A stretch of DNA of 44,373 nucleotides from Bacteroidales bacterium UBA4243 (GTDB lineage: Bacteria; Bacteroidota; Bacteroidia; Bacteroidales; F082), in NCBI GenBank assembly GCA_002396205.1, contig DGXB01000058.1, forward strand, positions 1 to 44,373. Direction: 5' to 3'. Shown in pieces: positions 1 through 7,733 of the stretch. Made by a program: the position numbers and the translations under genes. Numbering within the stretch: position 1 is the stretch's first letter; every line of letters starts with the position of its first letter. A model generated the notes under the pieces. That model was not told the origin of the DNA, made no database searches, and worked only from the letters and a program-made list of their open reading frames with translations.

Positions 1-738
1 ATGATGATCTATCCCGCCATCCACTACACGATGGGCGGACTATGGGTGGATTACGAATTGCAAACCACCATCCCGGGCTTGTTTGCCGCTGGCGAAGCCA
101 ACTTCAGCGACCACGGTGCCAACCGCCTCGGTGCCTCCGCCCTGATGCAGGGACTGGCCGATGGCTATTTCGTCTTGCCCTACACCATGCAGAACTATCT
201 TGCCGACCAGATCTATGTGGGGAAGATTTCAGCCACAACGCCAGAATTTGACAAAGCAGAAGTGGCTGTGCGCGAACGTCTCAATAAATTGACAACCATT
301 GGAGGCGACAAGACCGTGGATCATTTCCACAAGGCTTTAGGCAAGATTATGTGGGAATACTGCGGCATGGCGCGCAACACCGAGAGCCTCACTAAAGCGA
401 AGAAACTAGTCTCACAATTGGAAGAAGATTTCTGGAAATCTGTCTTCATCCCGGGCAACGCCAATGAGATGAATCCCGAGTTGGAGAAAGCCTACCGTTT
501 GGAGGACTATTTCGAGCTGGCACAGCTTGTCATCGACGATGCCTTGCATCGCGAGGAATCGTGCGGCGGACACTTCCGCACCGAGCATCAGACCGAAGAT
601 GGCGAGACCCTACGCGACGACGAACACTTTATGTATGTCGCTGCATGGGAATACCAGGGTCACGGGCAACCCGAGACCATGGAGAAAGAGCCGTTGGTCT
701 ATGAACACATCCAAATCGCAAACCGTAATTACAAGTAA
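1..738 (+). CDS. frdA: Fumarate reductase/succinate dehydrogenase flavoprotein subunit, C-terminal part (5' end outside window)
   Basis: The gene runs in from the left edge; only the last 245 residues are present. The FAD-binding stretch GLFAAGEANFSDHGANRLGA, followed by SALMQGLADGYFVLPY, is typical of the SdhA/FrdA family, and the remainder is the helical C-terminal domain. The subunit carries covalent FAD and interconverts fumarate and succinate at the cytoplasmic face of the membrane. It is followed 3 bases later by the iron-sulfur subunit, so the two are co-transcribed; the cytochrome b subunit would lie upstream, outside the window. In fermenting Bacteroidales the enzyme normally works as fumarate reductase. 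The ATG at base 1 is an internal methionine, not the true start. Sequence alone cannot separate FrdA from SdhA. Confidence 0.93.
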   Translation: MMIYPAIHYTMGGLWVDYELQTTIPGLFAAGEANFSDHGANRLGASALMQGLADGYFVLPYTMQNYLADQIYVGKISATTPEFDKAEVAVRERLNKLTTIGGDKTVDHFHKALGKIMWEYCGMARNTESLTKAKKLVSQLEEDFWKSVFIPGNANEMNPELEKAYRLEDYFELAQLVIDDALHREESCGGHFRTEHQTEDGETLRDDEHFMYVAAWEYQGHGQPETMEKEPLVYEHIQIANRNYK

Positions 739-741
739 GCC

Positions 742-1497
742 ATGAAGTTCACATTACATATTTGGAGACAGGAGAACGCCCGCGCCAAGGGCCATTTCGA
801 GACCTATCCTTTGGAAGGCATATCGCCCGACTGCTCTTTCCTTGAGATGCTTGACATCCTGAACGAGCAGCTTATCAGTGACCACATCGCCCATCCCGTG
901 TGCTTCGACAACGACTGTCGCGAGGGCATCTGCGGCATGTGCGGACTCTATATCAACGGTCGCCCGCATGGCAACGACGATGGCATCACCACCTGTCAGC
1001 TCCACATGCGCAAGTTCCATGATGGAGACGATATCTGGATTGAACCCTGGCGCGCCAAACCGTTCCCTGTCATCCGTGACCTCGTGGTGGACCGTTCTGC
1101 CTTCGACAAGATCATACAGGCGGGAGGCTACATAAGCACCACCACGGGCGGTGTGCCTGATGCCAACACTATCGCTATTCCGAAACACAAAGCCGACATG
1201 GCCATGGATGCAGCATCCTGCATCGGTTGCGGTGCCTGTGTAGCGGCTTGCAAAAATGCCAGTGCGATGCTGTTCGTAGGTGCCAAGGTCAGCCATTTGG
1301 CTTTGTTGCCGCAAGGGCAAATTGAGGCTGCCGACCGCGTACACAAAATGGTTTGCAAAATGGACGAATTGGGCTTTGGCAGCTGCACCAACACCTACGC
1401 CTGCGAGGCCGAGTGTCCCAAACTCATCAAACGGCAGAACATCTCAAGGCTCAATAGGCATTGGATTGGGGCGTTGTTGGGAAGGGACAAGAAATGA
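742..1497 (+). CDS. frdB: Fumarate reductase/succinate dehydrogenase iron-sulfur subunit
   Basis: 251 residues, the usual length of the Bacteroidales FrdB/SdhB type. Near residues 54-85 is the plant-type [2Fe-2S] site (DCREGICGMCG, then a distal Cys in TTCQLHM). Near residues 155-165 is CIGCGACVAAC and further on CTNTYACEAECPK, the cysteines of the [4Fe-4S] and [3Fe-4S] clusters. The protein passes electrons between the flavoprotein subunit and the membrane quinone pool. It begins 3 bases after the flavoprotein stop codon and ends just before a strong intrinsic terminator, so it is the last gene of its operon. Start ATG at 742 has no visible Shine-Dalgarno, as is usual here. Confidence 0.95.
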   Translation: MKFTLHIWRQENARAKGHFETYPLEGISPDCSFLEMLDILNEQLISDHIAHPVCFDNDCREGICGMCGLYINGRPHGNDDGITTCQLHMRKFHDGDDIWIEPWRAKPFPVIRDLVVDRSAFDKIIQAGGYISTTTGGVPDANTIAIPKHKADMAMDAASCIGCGACVAACKNASAMLFVGAKVSHLALLPQGQIEAADRVHKMVCKMDELGFGSCTNTYACEAECPKLIKRQNISRLNRHWIGALLGRDKK

Positions 1498-1502
1498 AAT
1501 TG

Positions 1503-1532
1503 AAATCGCGCTTTCGGGCGCGATTTTTTTTT
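1503..1532 (+). terminator. Intrinsic terminator of the frd operon
   Basis: A stem AATCGCGC/GCGCGATT around a short TTTCGG loop is followed directly by a run of nine T on the + strand. It sits 6 bases past the frdB stop codon. Confidence 0.88.
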
Positions 1533-1535
1533 GCA

Positions 1536-1572
1536 AAAACGCCGAAAGCACACCATGACGGCGTGCTTTCGG
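1536..1572 (-). terminator. Intrinsic terminator of the leftward 4-hydroxybutyrate operon
   Basis: A perfect 10-bp inverted repeat (CCGAAAGCAC at 1542-1551, GTGCTTTCGG at 1563-1572) is followed, reading leftward, by GTTTTTGC. It lies 34 bases beyond the sucD stop codon and back to back with the frd terminator, so the two convergent operons are separated by paired terminators. Confidence 0.78.
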
Positions 1573-1605
1573 ACAACGACTCAAAAAATATGACAAAGCT
1601 CTGAC

Positions 1606-2973
1606 TTAACGCCAAATCTCTTCGTCAGAGGGAACTTGAATACGCGATGAGATGGGCGCGATTCGAGTGATGTTCAGCAAGTGCTTGTAAGTGAAGTTCT
1701 CCGAGATGGAGTTGTTGCCCCAACTGCCACATCCGAGGGTGTTGGTGACGGGTAGCCCGTTTTGGATGGAACCGCCTGCTGTGGTGGCACAAATGGCATT
1801 CACAATCAGGCGCGACACGGATAGTTCGGTACCCACCTTGATGATATTGGCTTGGTTGTTGGAGTGCAAGCCCGCCGTGTGACCATTGCCCTCGTACGCA
1901 AGGTTGGTTCCAGCAATTTCAATGGCTTGGTCGAAATACTGATAGGGGAACGCGCCCAATACAGGGCACATCTTTTCTTTGCTGATGGGATCGTCGTCGC
2001 CGAACTTGCCATTCGACTCAACGATGATGGCTTTTACATCGCCAGGAATTTGGATACCGGCTTTCATGGCAATGTATTGCGCTGACTGGCCAACCACATC
2101 CCTTGCAGTATGACCGTCCTCGAAAATGGCGTTGATGACCTTCTCGCGCTCTTCGGCATTGCAGACGTAGCCACGGTTGTCGCGGCAGGCCTGCATGATT
2201 TCGTCGTGGGCTTCCTGCGGATAGATGAAACTCTGCTCGCCCGAACAGATGATGCCGTTATCGAATGAACGTCCGGTGATGACCTTGCTGATGGCCAAAG
2301 GATATTCAATGTTACGGTCGAGGATGACCTGCACGTTGCCGGCGCCCACACCGAATGAAGGCTTGCCCGATGAATAGGCCGACTTCACCATTGCCATGCC
2401 ACCCGTGGCCACGGTCACGTCGCAAAGTGCCATCAAAGCCTGGGTCTTTTCCAAGGTGGGTTCCTCAATCACCTGAACCATGCCGTCCGGCACTTCCATC
2501 TGCTCGATGGCCTTCAAGATGAGCTTCACCGCCATGGTGGAGCATTTCTTTGCCTTCGGATGGGGCGAGATGATGATGGCATTCTTGGTTTTCAGTGCGA
2601 AGGAAATCTTCGACATGGGCGTAACGATGGGGTTGGTCATCGGGACGACACCGGCCACCACGCCAATGGGTTTGGCGATTTCAATCAGTCCCGTGCGTTC
2701 ATCAATGCTGATCATACCCATTGATTTCTTGCCTTTCAGGTCGTACCAGATTCCTTTCGACTTGTTGCGGTTTTTCGACACCTTGTCTTCATAGACACCC
2801 ATCTTGGTTTCCTCGACAGCGGCCTTGGCCAATTCCTCGGCGTGTTCGAAGATGGTACGGGTCACGAGCTTCACAGTATTGTCGCAGTCGTCTTGGTCGA
2901 AGTGAGTCGCATAATAGGCTTGGGCTTTGCGAGCCTTATCAATCATTGCTTTTATTTCTTCTGTTGCAGTCAT
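1606..2973 (-). CDS. sucD: CoA-acylating succinate-semialdehyde dehydrogenase
   Basis: 455 residues, close to the size of clostridial and Porphyromonas SucD. It reduces succinyl-CoA to succinate semialdehyde with NAD(P)H. The protein is a stand-alone CoA-acylating aldehyde dehydrogenase: the catalytic cysteine lies in SFDNGIICSGEQS, and the nucleotide-binding side has GVVAGVVPMTNP and ATGGMAMV. It resembles the N-terminal half of AdhE at 13792-16410 but lacks any iron alcohol dehydrogenase domain. Its neighbours (4-hydroxybutyrate dehydrogenase, CoA-transferase, dehydratase) point to succinyl-CoA rather than acetyl-CoA as substrate; that assignment is inference from context plus family resemblance. 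It is the last gene of the riboswitch-led operon, 12 bases after 4hbD. Confidence 0.9.
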   Translation of the reverse strand: MTATEEIKAMIDKARKAQAYYATHFDQDDCDNTVKLVTRTIFEHAEELAKAAVEETKMGVYEDKVSKNRNKSKGIWYDLKGKKSMGMISIDERTGLIEIAKPIGVVAGVVPMTNPIVTPMSKISFALKTKNAIIISPHPKAKKCSTMAVKLILKAIEQMEVPDGMVQVIEEPTLEKTQALMALCDVTVATGGMAMVKSAYSSGKPSFGVGAGNVQVILDRNIEYPLAISKVITGRSFDNGIICSGEQSFIYPQEAHDEIMQACRDNRGYVCNAEEREKVINAIFEDGHTARDVVGQSAQYIAMKAGIQIPGDVKAIIVESNGKFGDDDPISKEKMCPVLGAFPYQYFDQAIEIAGTNLAYEGNGHTAGLHSNNQANIIKVGTELSVSRLIVNAICATTAGGSIQNGLPVTNTLGCGSWGNNSISENFTYKHLLNITRIAPISSRIQVPSDEEIWR

Positions 2974-2985
2974 GATGATTCTTTT

Positions 2986-4116
2986 TTAATATAATGATTT
3001 ATAGATGTTTCTGATTTCCGAAGCGTCCAAATGGACATAGTTGTTGGCCAAAAGGCGTTGCTGGGTTTGCAATACGTTCTCCGTGAAACTGTCAATTTCC
3101 TCGGGCTTCATACCATAATGGTGAAGATGGTTTTTCGGGGTGAGTTTGCCCAAAAGTTCATCCAACTTTTGGTAGATGAGTCTCGGATTGGTGTCCGACA
3201 AAGCCTTGTCGATGTGGAGGTTGCGCACCAAAATCTCATTCAGTTCCTTGATGCTACCGTTGGGGTCTTTTTTGAAATAGGTCTTGAATACCTCGGTGAG
3301 GAATTGGTAGTTGGCCTCGCCATGAGGCACATGGTAGTTTCCGCCCAAAGGGTAAGAGAGGGCGTGAACGGCACCAACGCCAGCGTTACCGAAAGCAATG
3401 CCCGCAAAGTTGCTGGCGGTCAGCATCTCTTCAAAATGGTCGTAGCGGTAGTCTTCGCCTTGTTCGGCGATGCCGTTGAACACTTTTAGGATCATTTCGA
3501 TAGCCTTTACCGAGAAGAGTCGGGTATAAGCATTTGCCTTGGGCGACAGATAGGATTCCATGGCGTGAATCAAGGCATCGATGGCACTGAAGGCGTATGG
3601 CTTGAAGGGCAGGCCTTTCAGCAGTTCTGGGATGAGTACAGCATGGTCGGCAAGGATGGCGTTGTCAGCCAATCCCATCTTCGTATGCTTGCTCTTGATT
3701 TCGGCAATGGAGATGTTGGTCACCTCGCTACCGGTGCCGCAGGTGGTGGGCACGATGACGAGTTCCTTTTCCTTCACGATCGGAATTTTCCGCTCGAAGG
3801 CATCCGTGGCGTTATCCAAGTCCTTGAGGACAAACAGTTTGGAGATGTCGATGACGGTTCCGCCGCCAATGCCGACGACACGCTTGAAAGTGGTGCCCTT
3901 TACATCGGCAAGGATGCGGTTCATCATCTCGTCGGAGGGTTCGCCCATCCCGTATTGGTCTTGCATCACGAAGGTGCAAGGCAAATTGAGGGCTTTCATG
4001 TATGGCTCGTAGATAAACGACTGTGTGATAACAAGGTCGTCTTTTGTCAGGGCAAACGCCTCGGCAAACTCGGCGAATGTCTTGTAAGTGCTAATGCTTG
4101 TTTTGACTGTAAACAT
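2986..4116 (-). CDS. 4hbD: NAD-dependent 4-hydroxybutyrate dehydrogenase
   Basis: 376 residues, an iron-containing (type III) alcohol dehydrogenase. The coenzyme-binding motif GIGGGTVIDISK and the TTCGTGSEVT segment are visible. Metal-binding residues lie in FSAIDALIHAMESYLSP and in ALSYPLGGNYHVPHGEANY. It reduces succinate semialdehyde to 4-hydroxybutyrate. The length and N-terminus fit the Clostridium kluyveri/Porphyromonas 4HbD type better than the butanol dehydrogenase type at 12501-13718. It lies 9 bases after the CoA-transferase gene and 12 bases before sucD, in the order of the pathway read backwards. Confidence 0.9.
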   Translation of the reverse strand: MFTVKTSISTYKTFAEFAEAFALTKDDLVITQSFIYEPYMKALNLPCTFVMQDQYGMGEPSDEMMNRILADVKGTTFKRVVGIGGGTVIDISKLFVLKDLDNATDAFERKIPIVKEKELVIVPTTCGTGSEVTNISIAEIKSKHTKMGLADNAILADHAVLIPELLKGLPFKPYAFSAIDALIHAMESYLSPKANAYTRLFSVKAIEMILKVFNGIAEQGEDYRYDHFEEMLTASNFAGIAFGNAGVGAVHALSYPLGGNYHVPHGEANYQFLTEVFKTYFKKDPNGSIKELNEILVRNLHIDKALSDTNPRLIYQKLDELLGKLTPKNHLHHYGMKPEEIDSFTENVLQTQQRLLANNYVHLDASEIRNIYKSLY

Positions 4117-4125
4117 GACTTTGTA

Positions 4126-5424
4126 TTATTTTGTTCCAAATCTCTTTTCAAATGCTTCTTCCAATCCCGCCCTGAAGTCGGGGTGGGCAATGGCGATGAG
4201 GTTTTGCGCACGTTCGCGCAAGGTCTTGCCTTTCATCTTGGCAATGCCGTATTCGGTCACGACGTAGTCCACATCGTTGCGCGGGGTGGTCACGGCTGCG
4301 CCTTCGGTGAGCAGGGGCACAATGCGCGAGGCTTTGCCTTTTGCTGCCGTTGAAGGCATGGCCATAATGGAGATGCCGCCTTTCGACAACGCTGCGCCAC
4401 GCACGAAATCGACTTGGCCACCCGTGCCGCTGAACTGCTTCAAGCCTAACGTCTCGGAGGCCACCTGGCCCATCAAATCCACTTCGATGCAGGAGTTAAT
4501 GGAGACCATATTGTCATTTTGCCCGATGACCCACGGGTCGTTGACGTAATCCACCGGATACAGGCAGACATTGGGGTTGTTGTCGACGAAATTGTACACT
4601 TTCCTTGTTCCCATGATGAAGGTGGAGACAAGTTTCCCTCTGTGCAAGGTTTTCTTGGCATTGTTGATGACACCTTCTTCGACGAGGTCGACGACCCCGT
4701 CGGAGAACATTTCGGTATGGATGCCAAGGTCGCGCTTGTCGCCGAGGAACATGAGTACGGCATCGGGTATGGCGCCAATGCCCAATTGCAGTGTGGCACC
4801 GTCCTTGATGAGTGATGCGCAATGCTTACCGATATTCTTCTCCACCTCACCTATGGTCGGGTTGGGAATTTCAGGCAGGTTGTAGGCACAAGGCACGATG
4901 TAGTCGATTTCCGACACATGAATCTTGTTCTGCGAACCGAAAGTATAGGGAGTCATCTCGTTGATTTCCGCGATGACTGTCTTGGCTTTTTTGCATGCTG
5001 CCTTTGCATAATCGCACGACACACCGAAGCTGCAATAGCCTTCATTGTCGGGATTCGACACCGAAACGACGGCCACGTCAACGGGGAAGGCTTCTCCAAG
5101 CATGGCGGGGACATCCTTGAAATAGCATGGGATGAAGTCGGCCTGCTGATCGAGGAGGGCCTGGCGTGAGTTGCCGCCCACGAAGTTGGTGATGTGGTGG
5201 AAGTGTCCGTAACATTCCGGCTTCAGATAGGGCGCGTCGCCAAGGGTAAGCATGTGGTAGATGTGGACATTATGGTAGTCGTCCTTGTGGTCGGCAAGGG
5301 TCTTGGCAATCAGTTGCGGGATGCCAGCTGTCTCCGAAAACACCACGTAATCATTGTCTTTGATGGCCTTGATGGCCTTTTCCGCAGTGGTGATGCGGCT
5401 TTTGTATGTTCCTTTCCAGCTCAT
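4126..5424 (-). CDS. abfT: 4-hydroxybutyrate CoA-transferase
   Basis: 432 residues of the acetyl-CoA hydrolase/CoA-transferase family. It moves CoA from acetyl-CoA (or butyryl-CoA) to 4-hydroxybutyrate. The family's glutamate that forms the enzyme-CoA thioester lies in HTEMFSDGVVDL; the glycine-rich LGIGAIPDAV and FSGTGGQVDFVRGA loops are also seen. The start codon overlaps the NifU-like stop by 4 bases (ATGA), which indicates translational coupling. Porphyromonas names this gene cat2. Butyryl-CoA:acetate CoA-transferases are close relatives, so the 4-hydroxybutyrate specificity comes mainly from the operon. Confidence 0.9.
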   Translation of the reverse strand: MSWKGTYKSRITTAEKAIKAIKDNDYVVFSETAGIPQLIAKTLADHKDDYHNVHIYHMLTLGDAPYLKPECYGHFHHITNFVGGNSRQALLDQQADFIPCYFKDVPAMLGEAFPVDVAVVSVSNPDNEGYCSFGVSCDYAKAACKKAKTVIAEINEMTPYTFGSQNKIHVSEIDYIVPCAYNLPEIPNPTIGEVEKNIGKHCASLIKDGATLQLGIGAIPDAVLMFLGDKRDLGIHTEMFSDGVVDLVEEGVINNAKKTLHRGKLVSTFIMGTRKVYNFVDNNPNVCLYPVDYVNDPWVIGQNDNMVSINSCIEVDLMGQVASETLGLKQFSGTGGQVDFVRGAALSKGGISIMAMPSTAAKGKASRIVPLLTEGAAVTTPRNDVDYVVTEYGIAKMKGKTLRERAQNLIAIAHPDFRAGLEEAFEKRFGTK

Positions 5425-5702
5425 GGCTTGTGGGTATTCAAAATGGTTTTGGCATAACGGAGCAAATCATCATCGATAGTGGTGACGACATACACGTCTT
5501 TGACGAGGCCGTCCAAGGCTGCCTTGACGGTTTCTTCCAGCGTCAACTGTGCGGAGGGACAACCGCTGCACACGCCGTGCAACTTAATTCGGAGAATGCC
5601 CTCTTCGAAGCTGATGATGGAGAGGTCGCCGCCATGTGCTTGCAGCCTTGGACGGATGGTCTCGTCCACAACTCTCGTGATTTCATTCAGAGTTGCCATC
5701 AT
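5421..5702 (-). CDS. NifU C-terminal domain-like iron-sulfur scaffold protein
   Basis: 93 residues consisting of a NifU C-terminal (Nfu) domain only. RPRLQAHGGDLSI and the GVCSGCPS motif, with cysteines 45 and 48, are diagnostic. Nfu proteins carry a [4Fe-4S] cluster between two subunits and hand it to client enzymes. It starts 5 bases after the dehydratase gene and overlaps the CoA-transferase start by 4 bases. The dehydratase needs a [4Fe-4S] cluster with an unusual Cys3His ligand set, so a dedicated cluster carrier is a reasonable inference. As I recall, a NifU-related gene occupies the same place in the P. gingivalis cluster. Confidence 0.88.
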   Translation of the reverse strand: MMATLNEITRVVDETIRPRLQAHGGDLSIISFEEGILRIKLHGVCSGCPSAQLTLEETVKAALDGLVKDVYVVTTIDDDLLRYAKTILNTHKP

Positions 5703-5707
5703 GTTGT

Positions 5708-7168
5708 TTAAATATCCTTCGAAACATCGATTTTAGCAATGGCTCTGGCAAGGTTTTTCTTGCTCTCAAGGTCGCCCTGACGCGAAATCATGATACGCTG
5801 GGCTTGAGGCGATCCGGCCCCATGCATCGACTCGGTGCGGTAACCGACGGCAGCGGTGCCCAAAGTGAGGTTTTCGATCAGGCGAAGCACACGCATACGG
5901 TTTTCGGTAGAGGTGTTGCGCGCACCTTTGAAGTATTTCTCCACGACCTTGCCGATTTCGGGGCTGCGGAGGTCTTGTTGCGAAGGCATGGTGACCATGA
6001 GGCCTCCAGCGATGTCCTCGGCGAGACGGGCAATCTCGTAAGGCATTCTCGTGACATTTTGCTTGCACACATTGGCCAACAAAAGATTGATTTGGTAGTT
6101 GCCGGCGGGCATTTTCACGCCTTCGGCAGAGCAAGCGATGCCACATGCATACAAGGTCTCGTTAAGATGGATCATTTCGATGAGTTTGTCTTTGATGTGG
6201 CTGGCTTTCGGCACACCATTGTAGTCGGCGGCGAGAGCAGCGGCACCAATCAATACGTCGCCCACACCGACCTTACAGCCGCCGTAGGATTGGCGATGGT
6301 AGCCCGCAAAACGTTCCACCATCATGCCAGCGAAGTCCCATTCCTTGCACATGAACACACGCTCGTTAGGAACAAATACGTTGTCGAAGACGACCAATGC
6401 CTCGTGGCCACCGAATTGCGAGTTGCCTAAGTCCATGTCGGCATCTTTCTCTAATTTGCGGGTGTCGCACGACTGGCGACCGTAAATCATAAACACGCCT
6501 TCAGCATCGGAAGGGACGGCAAACGAGACGGCATAGTCCTTGTCGGCTTCCTTCATGGCCACGGTAGGCATAATGAGGTGCTCGTGCGAGTTGACGGCTC
6601 CCGTTTGGTGGGCCTTGGCGCCGCGCACCACAATACCATCGGGACGCACTTCCACGATGTGGAGATAGAGGTCGGGGTCGGGTTGCTGCGAGGGACCCAA
6701 CGAGCGGTCGCCCTTGGGGTCGGTCATGGCACCGTCAACAGTCAAGTCATTGTCCTGCACCCATTTCAGGTATTCATTGAAGCGCTTGTGGTATTCGGTA
6801 CCGTATTTCTGGTCGATTTCAAAAGTCGTGGAATAGATGGCGTTGAAAGCATCCATACCCACACAGCGTTGGAAGCAAGCCGCCGTCTTTTGTCCACAGA
6901 GGCGTTGCATCTTCACCTTCTTGATTAGATCGTCTGTGCTTTGGTGCAGGTGGCAGAAACGGTTGATGGTCTTGCCGGTCAGGTTGGAAGTGGCAGTCAT
7001 GAGGTCTTTGTATTCCTCTTTCTCAGCCAATTCGTAGGTCATGGCCACCGAATTCATCGAGGGACGAATCATCGGGTGGTCAACGGGGTTTTCAATTCTT
7101 TCGCCCATCAGATAAACCTTGAGGTTCATCTTGCGTAGGCTTTCGATGTACTGGTCTTTTGTCATCAT
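5708..7168 (-). CDS. abfD: 4-hydroxybutyryl-CoA dehydratase/vinylacetyl-CoA isomerase
   Basis: 486 residues, matching the Clostridium aminobutyricum enzyme in length. It dehydrates 4-hydroxybutyryl-CoA to crotonyl-CoA by a radical mechanism using FAD and a [4Fe-4S] cluster. The four cluster ligands known for the family are all present: Cys98 and Cys102 in AACFQRC, His291 and Cys298 in GYHRQSYGGC, each shifted by one residue from the C. aminobutyricum numbering. The gene is first in a five-gene leftward operon. Its start is preceded by a 450-base leader that holds a cobalamin riboswitch. The enzyme itself does not use B12. Two methionines head the protein; either could be the start. Confidence 0.96.
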   Translation of the reverse strand: MMTKDQYIESLRKMNLKVYLMGERIENPVDHPMIRPSMNSVAMTYELAEKEEYKDLMTATSNLTGKTINRFCHLHQSTDDLIKKVKMQRLCGQKTAACFQRCVGMDAFNAIYSTTFEIDQKYGTEYHKRFNEYLKWVQDNDLTVDGAMTDPKGDRSLGPSQQPDPDLYLHIVEVRPDGIVVRGAKAHQTGAVNSHEHLIMPTVAMKEADKDYAVSFAVPSDAEGVFMIYGRQSCDTRKLEKDADMDLGNSQFGGHEALVVFDNVFVPNERVFMCKEWDFAGMMVERFAGYHRQSYGGCKVGVGDVLIGAAALAADYNGVPKASHIKDKLIEMIHLNETLYACGIACSAEGVKMPAGNYQINLLLANVCKQNVTRMPYEIARLAEDIAGGLMVTMPSQQDLRSPEIGKVVEKYFKGARNTSTENRMRVLRLIENLTLGTAAVGYRTESMHGAGSPQAQRIMISRQGDLESKKNLARAIAKIDVSKDI

Positions 7169-7229
7169 GTCTTATGATTTTAATTAAATTAGTTGATTAT
7201 TATGGTTTTAAATAAACAAAACATCGACC

Positions 7230-7339
7230 AAGGCATAAATGACAAATGCCTTCGCTCCAATACGAACTCCCAAAGGCTATTTGGCCCTTGAAATAGGTAG
7301 GTCGGAAAAAGGGGGAAAATAGATGTAATAATCGTATTG
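7230..7339 (-). other. Possible expression platform of the riboswitch leader
   Basis: Reading leftward, CAATACGA (7339-7332) can pair with TCGTATTG (7265-7258), an 8-bp long-range stem. It is followed by a second hairpin AAGGCAT/ATGCCTT (7252-7230). Neither is followed at once by a clean T run, so a terminator is not proven. They occupy the stretch between the aptamer and the abfD start and are the best candidates for a switching structure. Confidence 0.35.
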
Positions 7340-7341
7340 TC

Positions 7342-7349
7342 CAAAAGTA
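7342..7349 (-). promoter_or_regulatory. Possible internal promoter -7 element downstream of the aptamer
   Basis: TACTTTTG on the - strand matches the Bacteroidota TAnnTTTG element. No convincing -33 TTTG is seen at the right distance. If active, it would start transcripts of the abfD operon that lack the riboswitch. Confidence 0.3.
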
Positions 7350-7432
7350 GACTCAGATTATCCTTGATGTAATAATCATAAGACGATGAGATGTGCTACT
7401 TGACGCTGCTTTTTACGCGAAAGCATTGCCAA

Positions 7433-7595
7433 ACCATCAGAGGCAGGTCTCCTGGCTTGTCCATCCTGCACGCCTTCCCAAATTGCTTCAGTGGCTTTGA
7501 TATGCATGATCCGTCTTGGACTTACAGTTGCGCGACAGCTCGTGATTTACACACGATTCCCGTTTTAATCTCCTTTGGAGGAGAACCTCTGTGGT
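7433..7595 (-). promoter_or_regulatory. Cobalamin (adenosylcobalamin-type) riboswitch aptamer ahead of abfD
   Basis: On the - strand the conserved cobalamin aptamer elements appear in order: AAAACGGGAATC, GAGCTGTCGCGCAACTGTAA, AGCCACTG, GGGAAGGC and the B12 box AGCCAGGAGACCTGCC (7456-7441). The closing P1 helix is also visible: ACCACAGAGG (7595-7586) pairs with CCTCTG-A-TGGT (7443-7433) with one bulged base. The aptamer begins about 20 bases after a predicted transcription start and lies on the transcript of abfD-nifU-abfT-4hbD-sucD. No B12 transport or synthesis gene lies downstream. By family rule, bound cobalamin should lower expression. Identity of the aptamer is very secure; which operon it controls follows from strand and position. 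Confidence 0.95.
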
Positions 7596-7623
7596 TGCAG
7601 ATTTCAAAGAACGATTGAGGTTG

Positions 7624-7656
7624 CAAAAATACGCATTTATTCAGTATTTATCCAAC
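7624..7656 (-). promoter_or_regulatory. Promoter of the riboswitch-led 4-hydroxybutyrate operon
   Basis: On the - strand TTG (7655-7653), a 21-base spacer and TATTTTTG (7631-7624) fit the Bacteroidota consensus TTTG-N19-21-TAnnTTTG. The expected start site near 7617 is just upstream of riboswitch helix P1, so every transcript from this promoter carries the aptamer. Confidence 0.75.
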
Positions 7657-7733
7657 TTTTTCGATAAAAAATTATCTTTTGTTTTGTTTGTCAAGAACGT
7701 TAACGGACAACACTCTGACAATCATTGTTTTAA

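Noticed and set aside
1606..2973. Assignment of the CoA-acylating dehydrogenase to ethanolamine or propanediol use
   Set aside because: No microcompartment genes are present and the 4-hydroxybutyrate operon context fits SucD.
7688..7710. Pseudo-palindrome with ends TTGTC and GACAA and a GTTAAC core upstream of the riboswitch promoter, considered as a Rex site
   Set aside because: The half sites are 13 bases apart, unlike the 18-bp Rex operator, and the match is partial. It remains only a weak candidate.
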